Of a stretch of 64,000 nucleotides of DNA, positions 47,801-55,736 are shown one piece after another (position 1 is the first letter of the stretch; each line of letters begins with the position of its first letter). The DNA comes from Arctopsyche grandis. Its lineage: Eukaryota > Arthropoda > Insecta > Trichoptera > Hydropsychidae. A program made the translations under genes and the position numbers. Below the pieces are notes generated by a model, which saw only the letters and a list, made by a program, of their open reading frames with translations, was not told the DNA's origin and searched no databases. Location of the stretch: NCBI RefSeq assembly GCF_051622035.1, contig NC_135360.1, positions 33,869,206 to 33,933,205 of the forward strand, in the 5' to 3' direction.

Positions 47801-49485
47801 TCATACCGGTCATCGTTATACTACATACATATATCCCTACGATCTTCAACTTGGATTGCTCATAAGGTATTGAATAATTTCTGAATATGTATCTATCTAC
47901 AGTGTTCTCTCAATTATCCAGTTGCATATTATAAATTTATTTATTTTTATTTTCATTATTTTTGAAAGAAAATCGCGTCTGTCGTTTAAGGGGATTGAAA
48001 TAAAAAATCTTCCTATTAATTATTATAACCAAAACGGAGCATGAATAGATAGAGAGATCTTCTTCGAAGATTGGTTCAAAACTAAATGGGTTCGTAAAGT
48101 GAGAGATTTTTTTTGAAAAGTAAAAGTTGCCACAGAAAGCAGTATTGTTAATCGATAATGATCCTTCTCATCCAAATGATTACTAATATTAAAAAATACT
48201 AATATTAAAAAATACTAATATTAAAAACCAACTTTCTTTCTGCTATCATAAGACAGACAGTCTAATGATAGCAGAATTTCTAAGAAAGTCTAATTCAACC
48301 CATGGACAACCCAAAGTGTCATATCATCACTGAAACGGCTTTACCGTGCTTGTCTTCTCGAAACTCTTATCGAGGAAGATGATAACTTGATCAATTTCTG
48401 GAAAAAATAAGTGTATCGGATGCTATAAACGGAATAGCAAAATCTTGATCGAAAGTAAAACCAACAACAATGGTTTCCGATAATGGAGAAAGATTATTTC
48501 TTCATAACGTGGAAATAGATTCATCGGATTGTGAAATATGTCTGAATCTGAAATATGCAGATTTATGGAAAATTTAAAATACTTCAAAAATGTCTATGTC
48601 TAATGGCACTCAAACAATAGAAACAATATCAAAAATTAACACTTCAGATTATCCGTGTTTTTCAGTAATTCGTTCCCATATTTCCCAGCATTAACCCGGA
48701 TAATCGAGAATACACTGTACTTGTATATGTATGAAATATATCCAAAACTATAAAATAAAAGCGTTCTTTGTTGAACATGCACCTGAATTGTGACTTGATT
48801 TATGATCAAGAAACGTTTCCCAAAATTAGAGTTACTTAAAAAAAACATTACCAACTAGAGGATCAGGTTACTTCTGTACAAAACCTTTCATTTAGCTTAG
48901 TAAAATTTTGCTCAAACACATACATATATATGTAAGATTGTAAGTTTAATAGATAGCATTGGCTATTCAATCACTACTTATTCTTTATATAATGCAGCAA
49001 TTATAATAATTCCATACTAAACGGATGGAAATGTGTCACATACTTTTATGCGTAAACAAAATAATAACCTGTTCCTGTGAAAGGGGTGTAAAGTCAGCTG
49101 GATTTTCAGGATACGCCTTCCGACAAGCCGGACACAGGCCATTCTCGCCTTCCCGAATTCGATTCCAACAAAATCGACATATCTAAAACAAACACAACAT
49201 TAATTTCAAAACACAAACAATCCAACCAATCAATCGGATGTAAAATACATCAAAAAACTCTCACCTGATAACCGCACGTGCACGGATAGAAGTGCAGATC
49301 GTCTACTTCTAAAGCTTCCATACATAGCGGACATTCCACCTGAAATTCCAATCCAAATACGATCACACAAACGACGAAAAGTTTAAACAATCGAGACATT
49401 ACATACAATTCATATCGTATATACAATACTTTTACAATAGTTTGTTACAAACCTGTTCCTCTCCGCTTTGATTCATAACTGACAT
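41474..49485 (-). CDS. CNOT4: CCR4-NOT complex subunit 4 (RING E3 ubiquitin ligase), whole gene
   Basis: Thirteen coding exons on the minus strand, all GT-AG and in phase: 49485-49453, 49339-49265, 49182-49069, 47339-47190, 47097-47011, 46916-46727, 45277-45080, 44990-44921, 44795-44599, 44415-43171, 43078-42844, 42468-42362, 42276-41474. They total 3,504 nt, about 1,167 residues from MSVMNQSGEEQ to TECIESK. Domains: C4C4 RING (residues about 13-60), basic coiled linker, RRM (about 108-180), CCCH finger (about 182-200), then a long Ser/Asn/Gln-rich tail. CNOT4/Not4 ubiquitinates substrates with UbcH5-type E2s and works in mRNA decay and ribosome-linked quality control. The human protein is much shorter; the excess is low-complexity tail. 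Confidence 0.93.
41750..41896 (-). repeat. CNOT4: Pure polyglutamine tract of CNOT4 (49 codons)
   Basis: Forty-nine consecutive CAA/CAG codons, mostly CAA, in the last coding exon (42,276-41,474), preceded by NSP and followed by YINPAHM. Further Gln runs lie at 41,936-41,960, 42,000-42,015 and 42,140-42,170. The plus-strand poly-Leu and poly-Cys frames here are shadows of this repeat. Confidence 0.95.
43171..44415 (-). CDS. CNOT4: CNOT4: large tail exon
   Basis: A 1,245-nt exon of the CNOT4 tail. It starts with a Lys/Asn/Ser-rich basic part (KSGQSGKEKKGSSNKKVKSD), followed by acidic SESDDIELDTDDRHSLLDNH and Leu/Asn/Met/Gln-rich sequence with NQLLLR-type repeats. No folded domain is seen. In the family this region is disordered and carries NOT-complex contacts. 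Splice phases fit both neighbours. Confidence 0.85.
45278..46726 (-). other. CNOT4 intron with a TIR element
   Basis: Intron between the CCCH exon and the next tail exon. Inside, 45,818-46,604 is a candidate transposon (separate entry). The rest is AT-rich without genes. Confidence 0.7.
45818..46604. mobile_element. Candidate TA-flanked element with GGGTTGCCAA ends
   Basis: GGGTTGCCAA at the left and TTGGCAACCC at the right form a 10-bp perfect inverted repeat, each flanked by TA (45,816-45,817 and 46,605-46,606), as for Tc1/mariner insertions. A larger hAT-type duplication is not visible. No transposase remnant is recognised in the 787 bp. The short ends leave room for chance. Confidence 0.5.
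46727..47097 (-). CDS. CNOT4: CNOT4: RRM and CCCH zinc-finger exons (47097-47011, 46916-46727)
   Basis: RNP-like sequence VFVVGLPVRLADPE ends the preceding exon (47,339-47,190). Here follow EYFGKYGKIHKVVIN, then GPSASAYVTYVSSADALRAI and GRVLKGSLGTTKYC. The CCCH finger is C-x8-C-x4-C-x3-H (CANFMRNQPCPKADCMYLH) followed by ELG. This RING-RRM-CCCH order is diagnostic of CNOT4. Confidence 0.97.
47900..48717 (+). mobile_element. Tigger/pogo-type DNA transposon, internally deleted
   Basis: The ends CAGTGTTCTCTCAATTATCC and GGATAATCGAGAATACACTG are inverted repeats of the pogo/Tigger type and are flanked by TA on both sides (47,898-47,899; 48,718-48,719). The interior carries broken transposase on the plus strand. 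At 818 bp it is about a third of a full-length Tigger. It lies in a CNOT4 intron, antisense to it. Confidence 0.9.
48069..48480 (+). pseudogene. Tigger transposase remnant
   Basis: Allowing frameshifts I read DWFKTKWVRKVRDFF, then LPQKAVLLIDNDPSHP (the second catalytic Asp region of the Tigger DDE core), and further on TALPC and LLETLIEEDDNLINFWKK. The expected order of a Tigger transposase is kept. A T-run length change near 48,111, a TAA shortly after and later frame changes break it. The DNA-binding N-terminus and first catalytic Asp region are missing. Confidence 0.9.
49069..49485 (-). CDS. CNOT4: CNOT4: N-terminal RING exons (49485-49453, 49339-49265, 49182-49069)
   Basis: The start exon gives MSVMNQSGEEQ. 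The ring reads VECPLCMEALEVDDLHFYPC, TCGYQ, ICRFCWNRIR and GLCPACRKAY. All eight zinc ligands are cysteine (C4C4), the special feature of the Not4/CNOT4 RING. The ATG at 49,485 is chosen because the next in-frame Met is only 3 codons on and the family starts close to the ring. Confidence 0.95.
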
Positions 49486-49819
49486 TTCTATTGAAAATCA
49501 ATTATGGGGGGGGGTATGTTTGTGTGCAACTTTTAAATATGAATGTGTAAATTTTGCTAATAAGTAACAATGATCCAAAAGTTCCACAACGACCGATGGA
49601 GAATCTGCAATGTGAAATTAAAAATGTCATCACTACAATTGAAATCGTACTCATTACATATTGATATGATCAAACTCGGGGATGAATGATTTTAATATAT
49701 AATAAAATATACTGTTTACAGTGAAACCTAGAACTGAGGATGAAGTCAAAAAAAAATACGAGATAGCCATGTTTAAACTTAAAAGAGATTTCAAAAGTAC
49801 CGATGAAGAAAAATTTTAA

Positions 49820-50365
49820 CCCTTTGAATGCTGACATCGATCGGCGTTTTGTCAACGTGTCCATGAGTCTGAAATACGCCAATAGGCGTCGTATTATGAG
49901 TATGTAACAAGAATATTACCCGCCAAGCCTTTCCAGGTAGCGTTGAAAATAAATGCATTGAACATGGGACGTATAATCCGTGTAAATATTTATAAAGACT
50001 GGTTTACATCGGTATTTCTGAATTTATAACCATAGCTGAATTTCTCGATGGAAATCCCCAACTGCCGAGTATTTTAGATTGTGGCCTGGCATTTAGATTG
50101 TGAGCTAAACATTTTAACAACAATGAGGAAGATGGAACTAATTTTGGAAAAATACATTCATTAATAGACTCGTTTTATTTATTTTATTATATTGTTGCAA
50201 GATATATTAGAGAGTCTAAACACACCTTCACACAACTCGAAATCCTCGGCGGTAGTTTGTTTGGATTAGCTACAATTTTTTAATACCTGCTTTCTATTGG
50301 ATTTCTAAGTAATTCTAGTTGGAAATGGTGGGCTTTCAACAGAAAAGACGTGTCAATAATAAATA
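49820..50365 (+). mobile_element. piggyBac-like MITE (TTAA-flanked), copy 1
   Basis: TTAA at 49,816-49,819 is followed by CCCTTTGAATGCTGACATCG, a piggyBac-type start. The right part (50,213-50,365: AACACACCTTC, CTCGAAATCCTCGGCG, TTCTATTGGATTTCTAA, GCTTTCAACAGAAAAGACGT) is found inverted at 54,164-54,345, where it continues to a CCCTTCGAGTGC end. In this copy the final bases are eroded. No coding capacity. Confidence 0.6.
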
Positions 50366-50389
50366 AGTAAACATAGACGAAGACGTTTT

Positions 50390-50540
50390 GTTTTATGTTG
50401 AAAATGTCTCGAAAAAGAACTGCCACAAGGGCAAGATGCAATCAAACGTGTCTATTACGATCGTTTTCACCGTCAAACTTATCAGAAACGATTTAAATTT
50501 CCATCGTTGACCAAAGTATCAAAACGTTCGGAAGACTGTA
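50390..50540 (+). repeat. Dispersed repeat family A, copy 3
   Basis: Contains AAACGTGTCTATTACGAT, TTTCACCGTC, ATTTAAATTTCCATCG, TTGACCAAAGTATCAAAACG: the same ordered words as copies at 10,930 and 14,610. Old and diverged. Confidence 0.6.
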
Positions 50541-51555
50541 GGAATAGATACTGAATCAATATCGAAGTGACATATAGAATAGCCTTGTAAAAATCGACAA
50601 AGGACATCGTTGAAATACTCTGCGTTGAAGACAAATCTGCTTTTTCATATAAAATGTCGTTTTTGAGTATAGGAAGACATGTAGAAAGACACACATTCTA
50701 TCTTCTATAACCCATTTATGTGGACCGATAGCATTTAGCACGTACAATGTTTCTTTGTACAAGTTGATGGACTATAAATCATAAATCGAATCATACAACG
50801 TTTGTCACTATCAGATATACCCAAGTTTTATACATATGTACGTCTCACTGCCGACAAAACAAATCGAGTGAAACTTTCCTGTTGGCGCTCTCGTGGTCTC
50901 TTTCAAAATTGTATCGATTTGAATAGGAATTTTTAAGCATATTAATGAGCGTCAGACTGAAAACAATACAAACATTATATCTTTTGTGTTATCAAAACAT
51001 TTTCACTGATAAAAATACAACAAAGGAAGATTTGGAATGTTTATTTTTGCCATGTTGCAAATTTATATCGGTACATGTGTATGTATATAAAGAAACGGCG
51101 TGAATCGTCGTCGAATTGACCTGCATCAGGTTCTGCATTCACAAATACGATACACACGTTGACAAAGTGCATTCGACGGTTTACTTTTTAATTGACATTT
51201 GAACGTGCATCGAGATTTCGATCGAAATACAATAGTATTGTCGAAAATTTCAGATTCGCTACCTTCGAGAAATTCGAATCGATTATTAAATAAATGAAAG
51301 ATTTTCGAAAATTCTTTTGTTTCTTCAACGCAATATAGAATGAAATAAAAATGTGCAATTCTTTTGTTTTTTTTTTTTTATTTTATTATTATTGCAATGG
51401 CCGAAAAAAAAATCAAAACAAACGAAAGCGCATTCGATTCGTTCGGATCGATCGGATGCGATCGAAATGTGACATTCGACGATGGAACGTTATTTATTAT
51501 TTGAACAGGTTGGCGACGAGCGGCTTTCAGTCAACAAAGAGATGAGAAACAAAAC
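50541..51555. other. Upstream region of CNOT4, nothing firm
   Basis: Mixed AT-rich sequence with short random frames. It could contain part of a CNOT4 5' UTR intron; no signal proves it. Confidence 0.4.
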
Positions 51556-52440
51556 GAACGACGCAATCTGTCAAAACGGGCGAACGGGCTGGTGCAAGGG
51601 GGGAGAGGTGAGAGGTGAGAGGTGAGAGGTGAGAGGTGAGAGGAGAGTGGAGAGTGGAGAGTGGAGAGTGGGCGAGTGAAGGGCGAACTCCTCGCACGGA
51701 GCGAGCGATGACGTATGACACAATACAGAGAGACACGTATCGACGATTGTCCGCCACCGCCACGACACGTCCGAGCCTGACTTGGAAATGGAATCCGAAT
51801 CCGAATCCGAATCCAAATCCAAATCCAAACGCGAATCCGTCCGGGGCGAGGTGCGGGGAGGGGAGGGGAGGGGTGGGGGCGGAGAGGGTGATGACACATC
51901 AGCGGCAGCGCGCCGTTCCAAATGTCGTAAGCGACCGGACGGCGGCAGACGATTCCCGCCCGTCGGGGTGACGTTAGAGGGCGGGGGCGGGGGCGATCCG
52001 CGCGACGGGGTAGAGGGGACGGGGAAGGGGGCGCGGGCGTCTCACCTGTCGCCGGGGGGGGCGGGGCTCGCGGGGAGGCGGCGGGGCTGCGGCTCGGGGG
52101 ATGTTATGTTCGGTCGGTCGAATCCGAGGTGCGAATCGCAGGTCGCGAATCGCGAGTTGCGAATTGCGAATTGCGAATCCCGAATGTCGGATTCAATCCG
52201 CCAGCTCGGCCGTGAGCTCTACTAGTGGTAGTGGTAGTGGTAGTGGTAGTACTCCTACTACTCCACTTCCACTTCGATACCAATACCAATCCGATACCGA
52301 AACTAATACCAATACCAATACGAATCCAATACCTCTCTACGCCGACATCGCACCAGAGACAACCGACCGCTCCGAGCGCGACTCTCTCACTCTCTCTCCC
52401 TCTCTCCACTTCCAACGACTGCCTGACCTCGATCAACTAT
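51556..52440. promoter_or_regulatory. GC-rich, CpG-dense island, candidate CNOT4 promoter or first exon
   Basis: About 0.9 kb of strongly GC-rich sequence in otherwise AT-rich DNA, with many CpGs. It is crowded with short tandem repeats: (GAGAGGT)n at about 51,602-51,645, GAGAGTG units to 51,670, GAATCC/AAATCC hexamers at 51,790-51,840, GCGAATT/GCGAATC units at 52,125-52,180, TAGTGG units at 52,222-52,250, and ATACCA units at 52,275-52,330. Long open frames on all strands follow from composition and match nothing. Position about 2 kb upstream of the CNOT4 ATG suggests a promoter; this is inference. Confidence 0.4.
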
Positions 52441-52752
52441 CAAGACCGCCCTTTTTCCATTTCGAACGTTTTCCGTTACTTTTCCAGCTCGTTTCTATTT
52501 TTATTGTTTCATTTTTGTGCGAGAAGATGCCGTTTCGTATCGTCCTAGTGTAGAAAACGATCGAGTCGAAATGTGCAATCTATTGTTTTCCTTTTCAAAT
52601 TTTATATGCGACTCTTTCGACGCGTGCATTGCGTTGAAATATGAACTATTTATTTTGAAATCAGTTCTGGGCGAAACACGACAACCGTTAACTGAACGAT
52701 ATTTAGATTAAAAATTGTTTTGGAATTGAATTTATTTTATTTTAAATATATA

Positions 52753-53866
52753 AAGCGGGCTCTATACTCGCGCCGAAACGAATACACTCACATTTCGACT
52801 AATGGTCCGTACGCACCAAACCAACGACGATTTTGGGCCAACTTTTAAAACCAGTAGCGTACAAAATATCGAAATAAAAATTAAATTAAAAAATTGAAAT
52901 TAAATATCAAAATTAAGCTAAAGAACGAGATTGAGCTAAAATTAGATTATCGTTGATGTTTTGAATTACAACAATGTTTTGAATTACGACGATACGCATT
53001 ACAACCAGAGAAATATTATAATTTCTCTGATTACGAGCGAAAAAAACCTTGTTATTGTTTCTTATAAGTCGTCACGATATACTGCTGTGTTTCCGCCGTC
53101 GATGAAACATTTAACAAAAAAAATATCGGTGATTTGTCAAAGGGTTTTTTTTTCTTTCGTCGAAATAAAATTAATAATCACACATTATCCGATAAATTTT
53201 ACCTCTGAGATGGATTTAATTATTTGATTTATTTCGATGAGAGAAACAATTGAAGACATTATCCGATAAAATTTACCTCTGAAATGATTTAATTAATTGA
53301 TTTATTTCGACGAGAGAAACAATTGAAGACTAAAAAAAATTCGATTGATAGACCGACAACGCTCCGGATTGCGATCATCGCTCGGTCACCCATACTAATA
53401 CATGAGATATTCTCAGTAACTGCGCATTACGGGGAAGTAAAAATAATAATTCTTTGATTTTTTTTTCGATCTTAGTGCGTATCTTCGTAAGTCAAAACAT
53501 CTTCGACAAACAAAAGTCGAGGATTACCTGTATGTGATTGTTGATGATCTAATTTTAGGTCAATCTCGAAAATTTATTTAAATTGGGCATGTTCTGTTTT
53601 AACTTTCAATATTTTATTTTAATTTTAATATATTGATTATAATTTTATTTTGATATTTGAATTTAATTTTAATATAATAATAATAGTTTTAATTTTGATA
53701 TTTAATTTCAACTTTTAAATTTAATTTTTATTTCGATATTTTGTACGCTACTGGTTTTATCCTACTGGTTAAAACGTTGGCCCAAAATCGTCGTTGGTTT
53801 GGTCCGTACGCAGCATAACATGCAATGTGTTCGCGGCCGTTTACGGCGCGAGTGTAGAGCCCGCTT
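52753..53866. mobile_element. Foldback element with long inverted arms and 8-bp TSD
   Basis: Perfect 8-bp duplication AATATATA (52,745-52,752 and 53,867-53,874) brackets ends AAGCGGGCTCTATACTCGCG and its inverse (CGCGAGTGTAGAGCCCGCTT). The arms (about 52,753-52,925 and 53,700-53,866) share GGTCCGTACG, CCAAACCAACGACGATTTTG and GTAGCGTACAAAATATCG in inverted order. The interior has a tandem pair of about 73 bp near 53,185-53,330 (ATTATCCGATAAA...CAATTGAAGAC). No coding capacity. Confidence 0.85.
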
Positions 53867-53999
53867 AATATATAATTTCGAAAGAGACTTTGTATGTAAG
53901 TATTTTTGGTTGCGAACATCGAAATGAAGTCAAAGTTTCTATGACGACGATTTGATTGGTTGAATATTATTTATTTTCGATTGAAATAAATCTAATAAA

Positions 54000-54095
54000 A
54001 AAACAAAGTAATATTTACTATTAGATTCGCCATGTTTAAGTTGTTTATATTACAAATACCGAGTGAAGCCGGGTAAAACAACTAATAAAACTAAA
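54000..54095 (-). repeat. Dispersed ACCCGGCTTCAC repeat, inverted relative to 29,525-29,615
   Basis: Reverse-complemented, it reads TTTTACCCGGCTTCACTCGG, then TATTTGTAATATAAAC and CTTAAACATGGCGAATCTA, matching the copy in the mucin-gene intron over about 80 bases. It is a widespread-looking repeat terminus; family not named. Confidence 0.65.
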
Positions 54096-54163
54096 AAAAT
54101 ATAAAAAATAAATAAAATGAAAAAATTAATAAGCATAAAAGACAATATTTAAATTCCAATTAT

Positions 54164-54345
54164 CCCTTCGAGTGCAGACGTCTTTTCTGTTGAAAGCTCG
54201 CCACCCTGAAAATTTCACCAACATTTCCAACTTGAATTATTTAGAAATCCAATAGAAAGCAAGTATGTATATAAATTGTAGCCAATCCAAGCAAACCCTA
54301 GATAACTAACGCCGAGGATGTCGAGTTTTGTAAAGGTGTGTTTAG
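54164..54345 (-). mobile_element. piggyBac-like MITE end, inverted copy 2
   Basis: Starts CCCTTCGAGTGCAGACGTCT and continues with the inverse of the right end of the 49,820-50,365 element (TTAGAAATCCAATAGAAAGC, CGCCGAGGATGTCGAG, AAGGTGTGTTTAGACT). The flank is TTAT, one base off TTAA. Partial. Confidence 0.6.
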
Positions 54346-54423
54346 ACTAGTTTTGTAAAAAAGTTTAGAACATTTAGTATTGATATTAAAATTAATATCT
54401 GCCAAAACAGATATATAAATAGC

Positions 54424-54545
54424 GGTAAACGGATTATTGCGCAAATTGCGATCACGCGCACGACAATCGTTGCCACAAAAATCGCGAATACGGCACTCGA
54501 GTTCTCGTTATCGGGATCGCTATTTGCGGAATAATCACCGAAGCG
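54424..54545 (-). mobile_element. GGT-ended MITE family, copy 1
   Basis: Plus-strand left end GGTAAACGGATTATTGCGC and right end GGAATAATCACCGAAG form weak inverted repeats. The interior words (CTCGAGTGCC, TTCGCGATTTTTGTGGCAAC inverted) match copies at 55,051 and 61,094. Flanking 9-mers ATAAATAGC and ATCAATAGC agree at 8 of 9. Confidence 0.65.
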
Positions 54546-54818
54546 TATCAATAGCACCATTAACTATCGTATACCTATTTTATATATAGGTATGTATGTA
54601 TATAAAATAAATCAATTTTAGATTAATTTGTGTAAACCTAACATTAGCACACACACGATTTTTAAAGAACGATCCGACTAAAAAAACGTCATATAAGGTT
54701 TTTTTTTAATTCAGATGCGTGGCTTAATTTTTTATTATAAAATAAAACGGGTTTAATTTTTTTTTAATTTGCTAGACATCTTTTATACATATTATATACA
54801 TAACTGAACTATATTTAC

Positions 54819-54987
54819 GGTTCGGTGATTACTAGTCAAATGTGAACCAGTTTTCTCGTGACCGATTTTAGGGTTGTGACCAGTTTTCTCGTGACCAGTT
54901 TTAGTGTGACGGGTGATCACGTGTGACCGATCTAGAGCGACCGGTTGTCCTGTGACTGGTTCACATATGACTAGTAGTCCGTTTACC
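54819..54987. mobile_element. GGT-ended MITE family, palindromic variant
   Basis: Perfect 8-bp duplication ATATTTAC (54,811-54,818; 54,988-54,995) brackets GGTTCGGTGATTACTAGTCA on the left and TGACTAGTAGTCCGTTTACC on the right. The inverted repeat continues into GTGAACCAG/CTGGTTCAC. The core holds serial GTGACC(A/G)(G/A)TTTT units. 169 bp, no coding. Confidence 0.85.
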
Positions 54988-55082
54988 ATATTTACATATA
55001 CAGTTAACCGAACAATATATTTGAATAGTTAACTGAACAATATTTACTGCGGGTCGGTGATATTCCGAACAAAGCGTATACG

Positions 55083-55287
55083 CAGTGGTGTCACCATAAT
55101 GGTTTCCACGGGTTTTCGGAAACCCGTTGTTAAAAGTCAAAAGTTTCCGGAAACCCGTTAAATCTAAAAATTTATATAATTTTTGTCAAAAATTATACAA
55201 ATCTTGAAAATTATTTTCGACGGTTACAAATTCGAAGAGATCGCAGTCGATTTCATAGCAGGTAAAGAGAAAATATCTTTTTTCGAA

Positions 55288-55381
<94 letters not shown>

Positions 55382-55416
55382 TGAAAAAAAATTGGGTGAT
55401 TAGGGTGACACCACTG
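55083..55416. mobile_element. hAT-type MITE (CAGTGGTGTCAC family), copy 2
   Basis: Left end CAGTGGTGTCACCATAAT, right end ATTAGGGTGACACCACTG; flanking 8-mers CGTATACG and CGTACACA agree at 6 of 8. Internal GGTTTCC, GGAAACCCGTTGTTAAAA and TTTGTCAAAAATTATACAAA match copy 1 at 27,177. A (TA)n tract at about 55,297-55,378 has expanded inside it. 334 bp, no coding. Confidence 0.88.
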
Positions 55417-55539
55417 CGTACACATTAATAAAATCTTAATCACGGATCATCTGGCACACGAAAGTTCCATCCATTGAAAGTAACGCACGCGAACTATCAT
55501 ACTTACGAGAATTTATGTGAGTGCCAGATATTCTGTATT

Positions 55540-55659
55540 TAGTCCCAGAGAGTGGAGGTCGGGGGTGGGGTTTAGCCGGTAAAAATCCGACACTAAACTG
55601 CAGTTCGGACTGTAGGCTGTCTTCCGAAGATTCCCCACCTCCAGCGCAGTGAAAAAAAA
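55540..55659 (+). mobile_element. Short retroelement insertion with oligo(A) tail
   Basis: A 120-bp insert starts TAGTCCCAGAGAGTGG and ends GCGCAGTG plus nine A's, flanked by a 14-bp direct repeat AGATATTCTGTATT (55,526-55,539; 55,660-55,673). Oligo(A) and a long duplication show target-primed reverse transcription: a SINE or a 5'-truncated LINE. No clear box A/B pair, so the parent is unknown. Confidence 0.8.
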
Positions 55660-55736
55660 AGATATTCTGTATTCACGATTTTCGTGGCAACGATTGTTGT
55701 GTGCGCGATCGCAATTTGCAAAATAATCCATTTACC

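Larger units (their letters stand above)
47340..49068 (-). other. Longest CNOT4 coding intron
   Basis: This intron between the RING and linker exons is occupied over half its length by a Tigger relic at 47,900-48,717. It also contains a triplicated AAAATACTAATATTA unit near 48,190-48,230 inside that relic. Confidence 0.8.
55051..55736. mobile_element. GGT-ended MITE family, copy interrupted by two later insertions
   Basis: Left end GGGTCGGTGATATTCCGAAC, right end GCAAAATAATCCATTTACC, flanks ATTTACTGC and GTTTACTAC (7 of 9). The interior AATCACGGATCATCTGGCA, GAGTGCCAGATATTCTGTAT and CACGATTTTCGTGGCAAC match the copies at 61,094 and 61,346. Removing the CAGTGG MITE (55,083-55,416) and the retro-insert (55,540-55,659) restores a continuous copy. 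Confidence 0.8.

Noticed and set aside
51527-52553. Several 100-150 codon frames on both strands
   Set aside because: They overlap each other, consist of translated short tandem repeats and show no domain; GC-rich DNA has few stops by chance.
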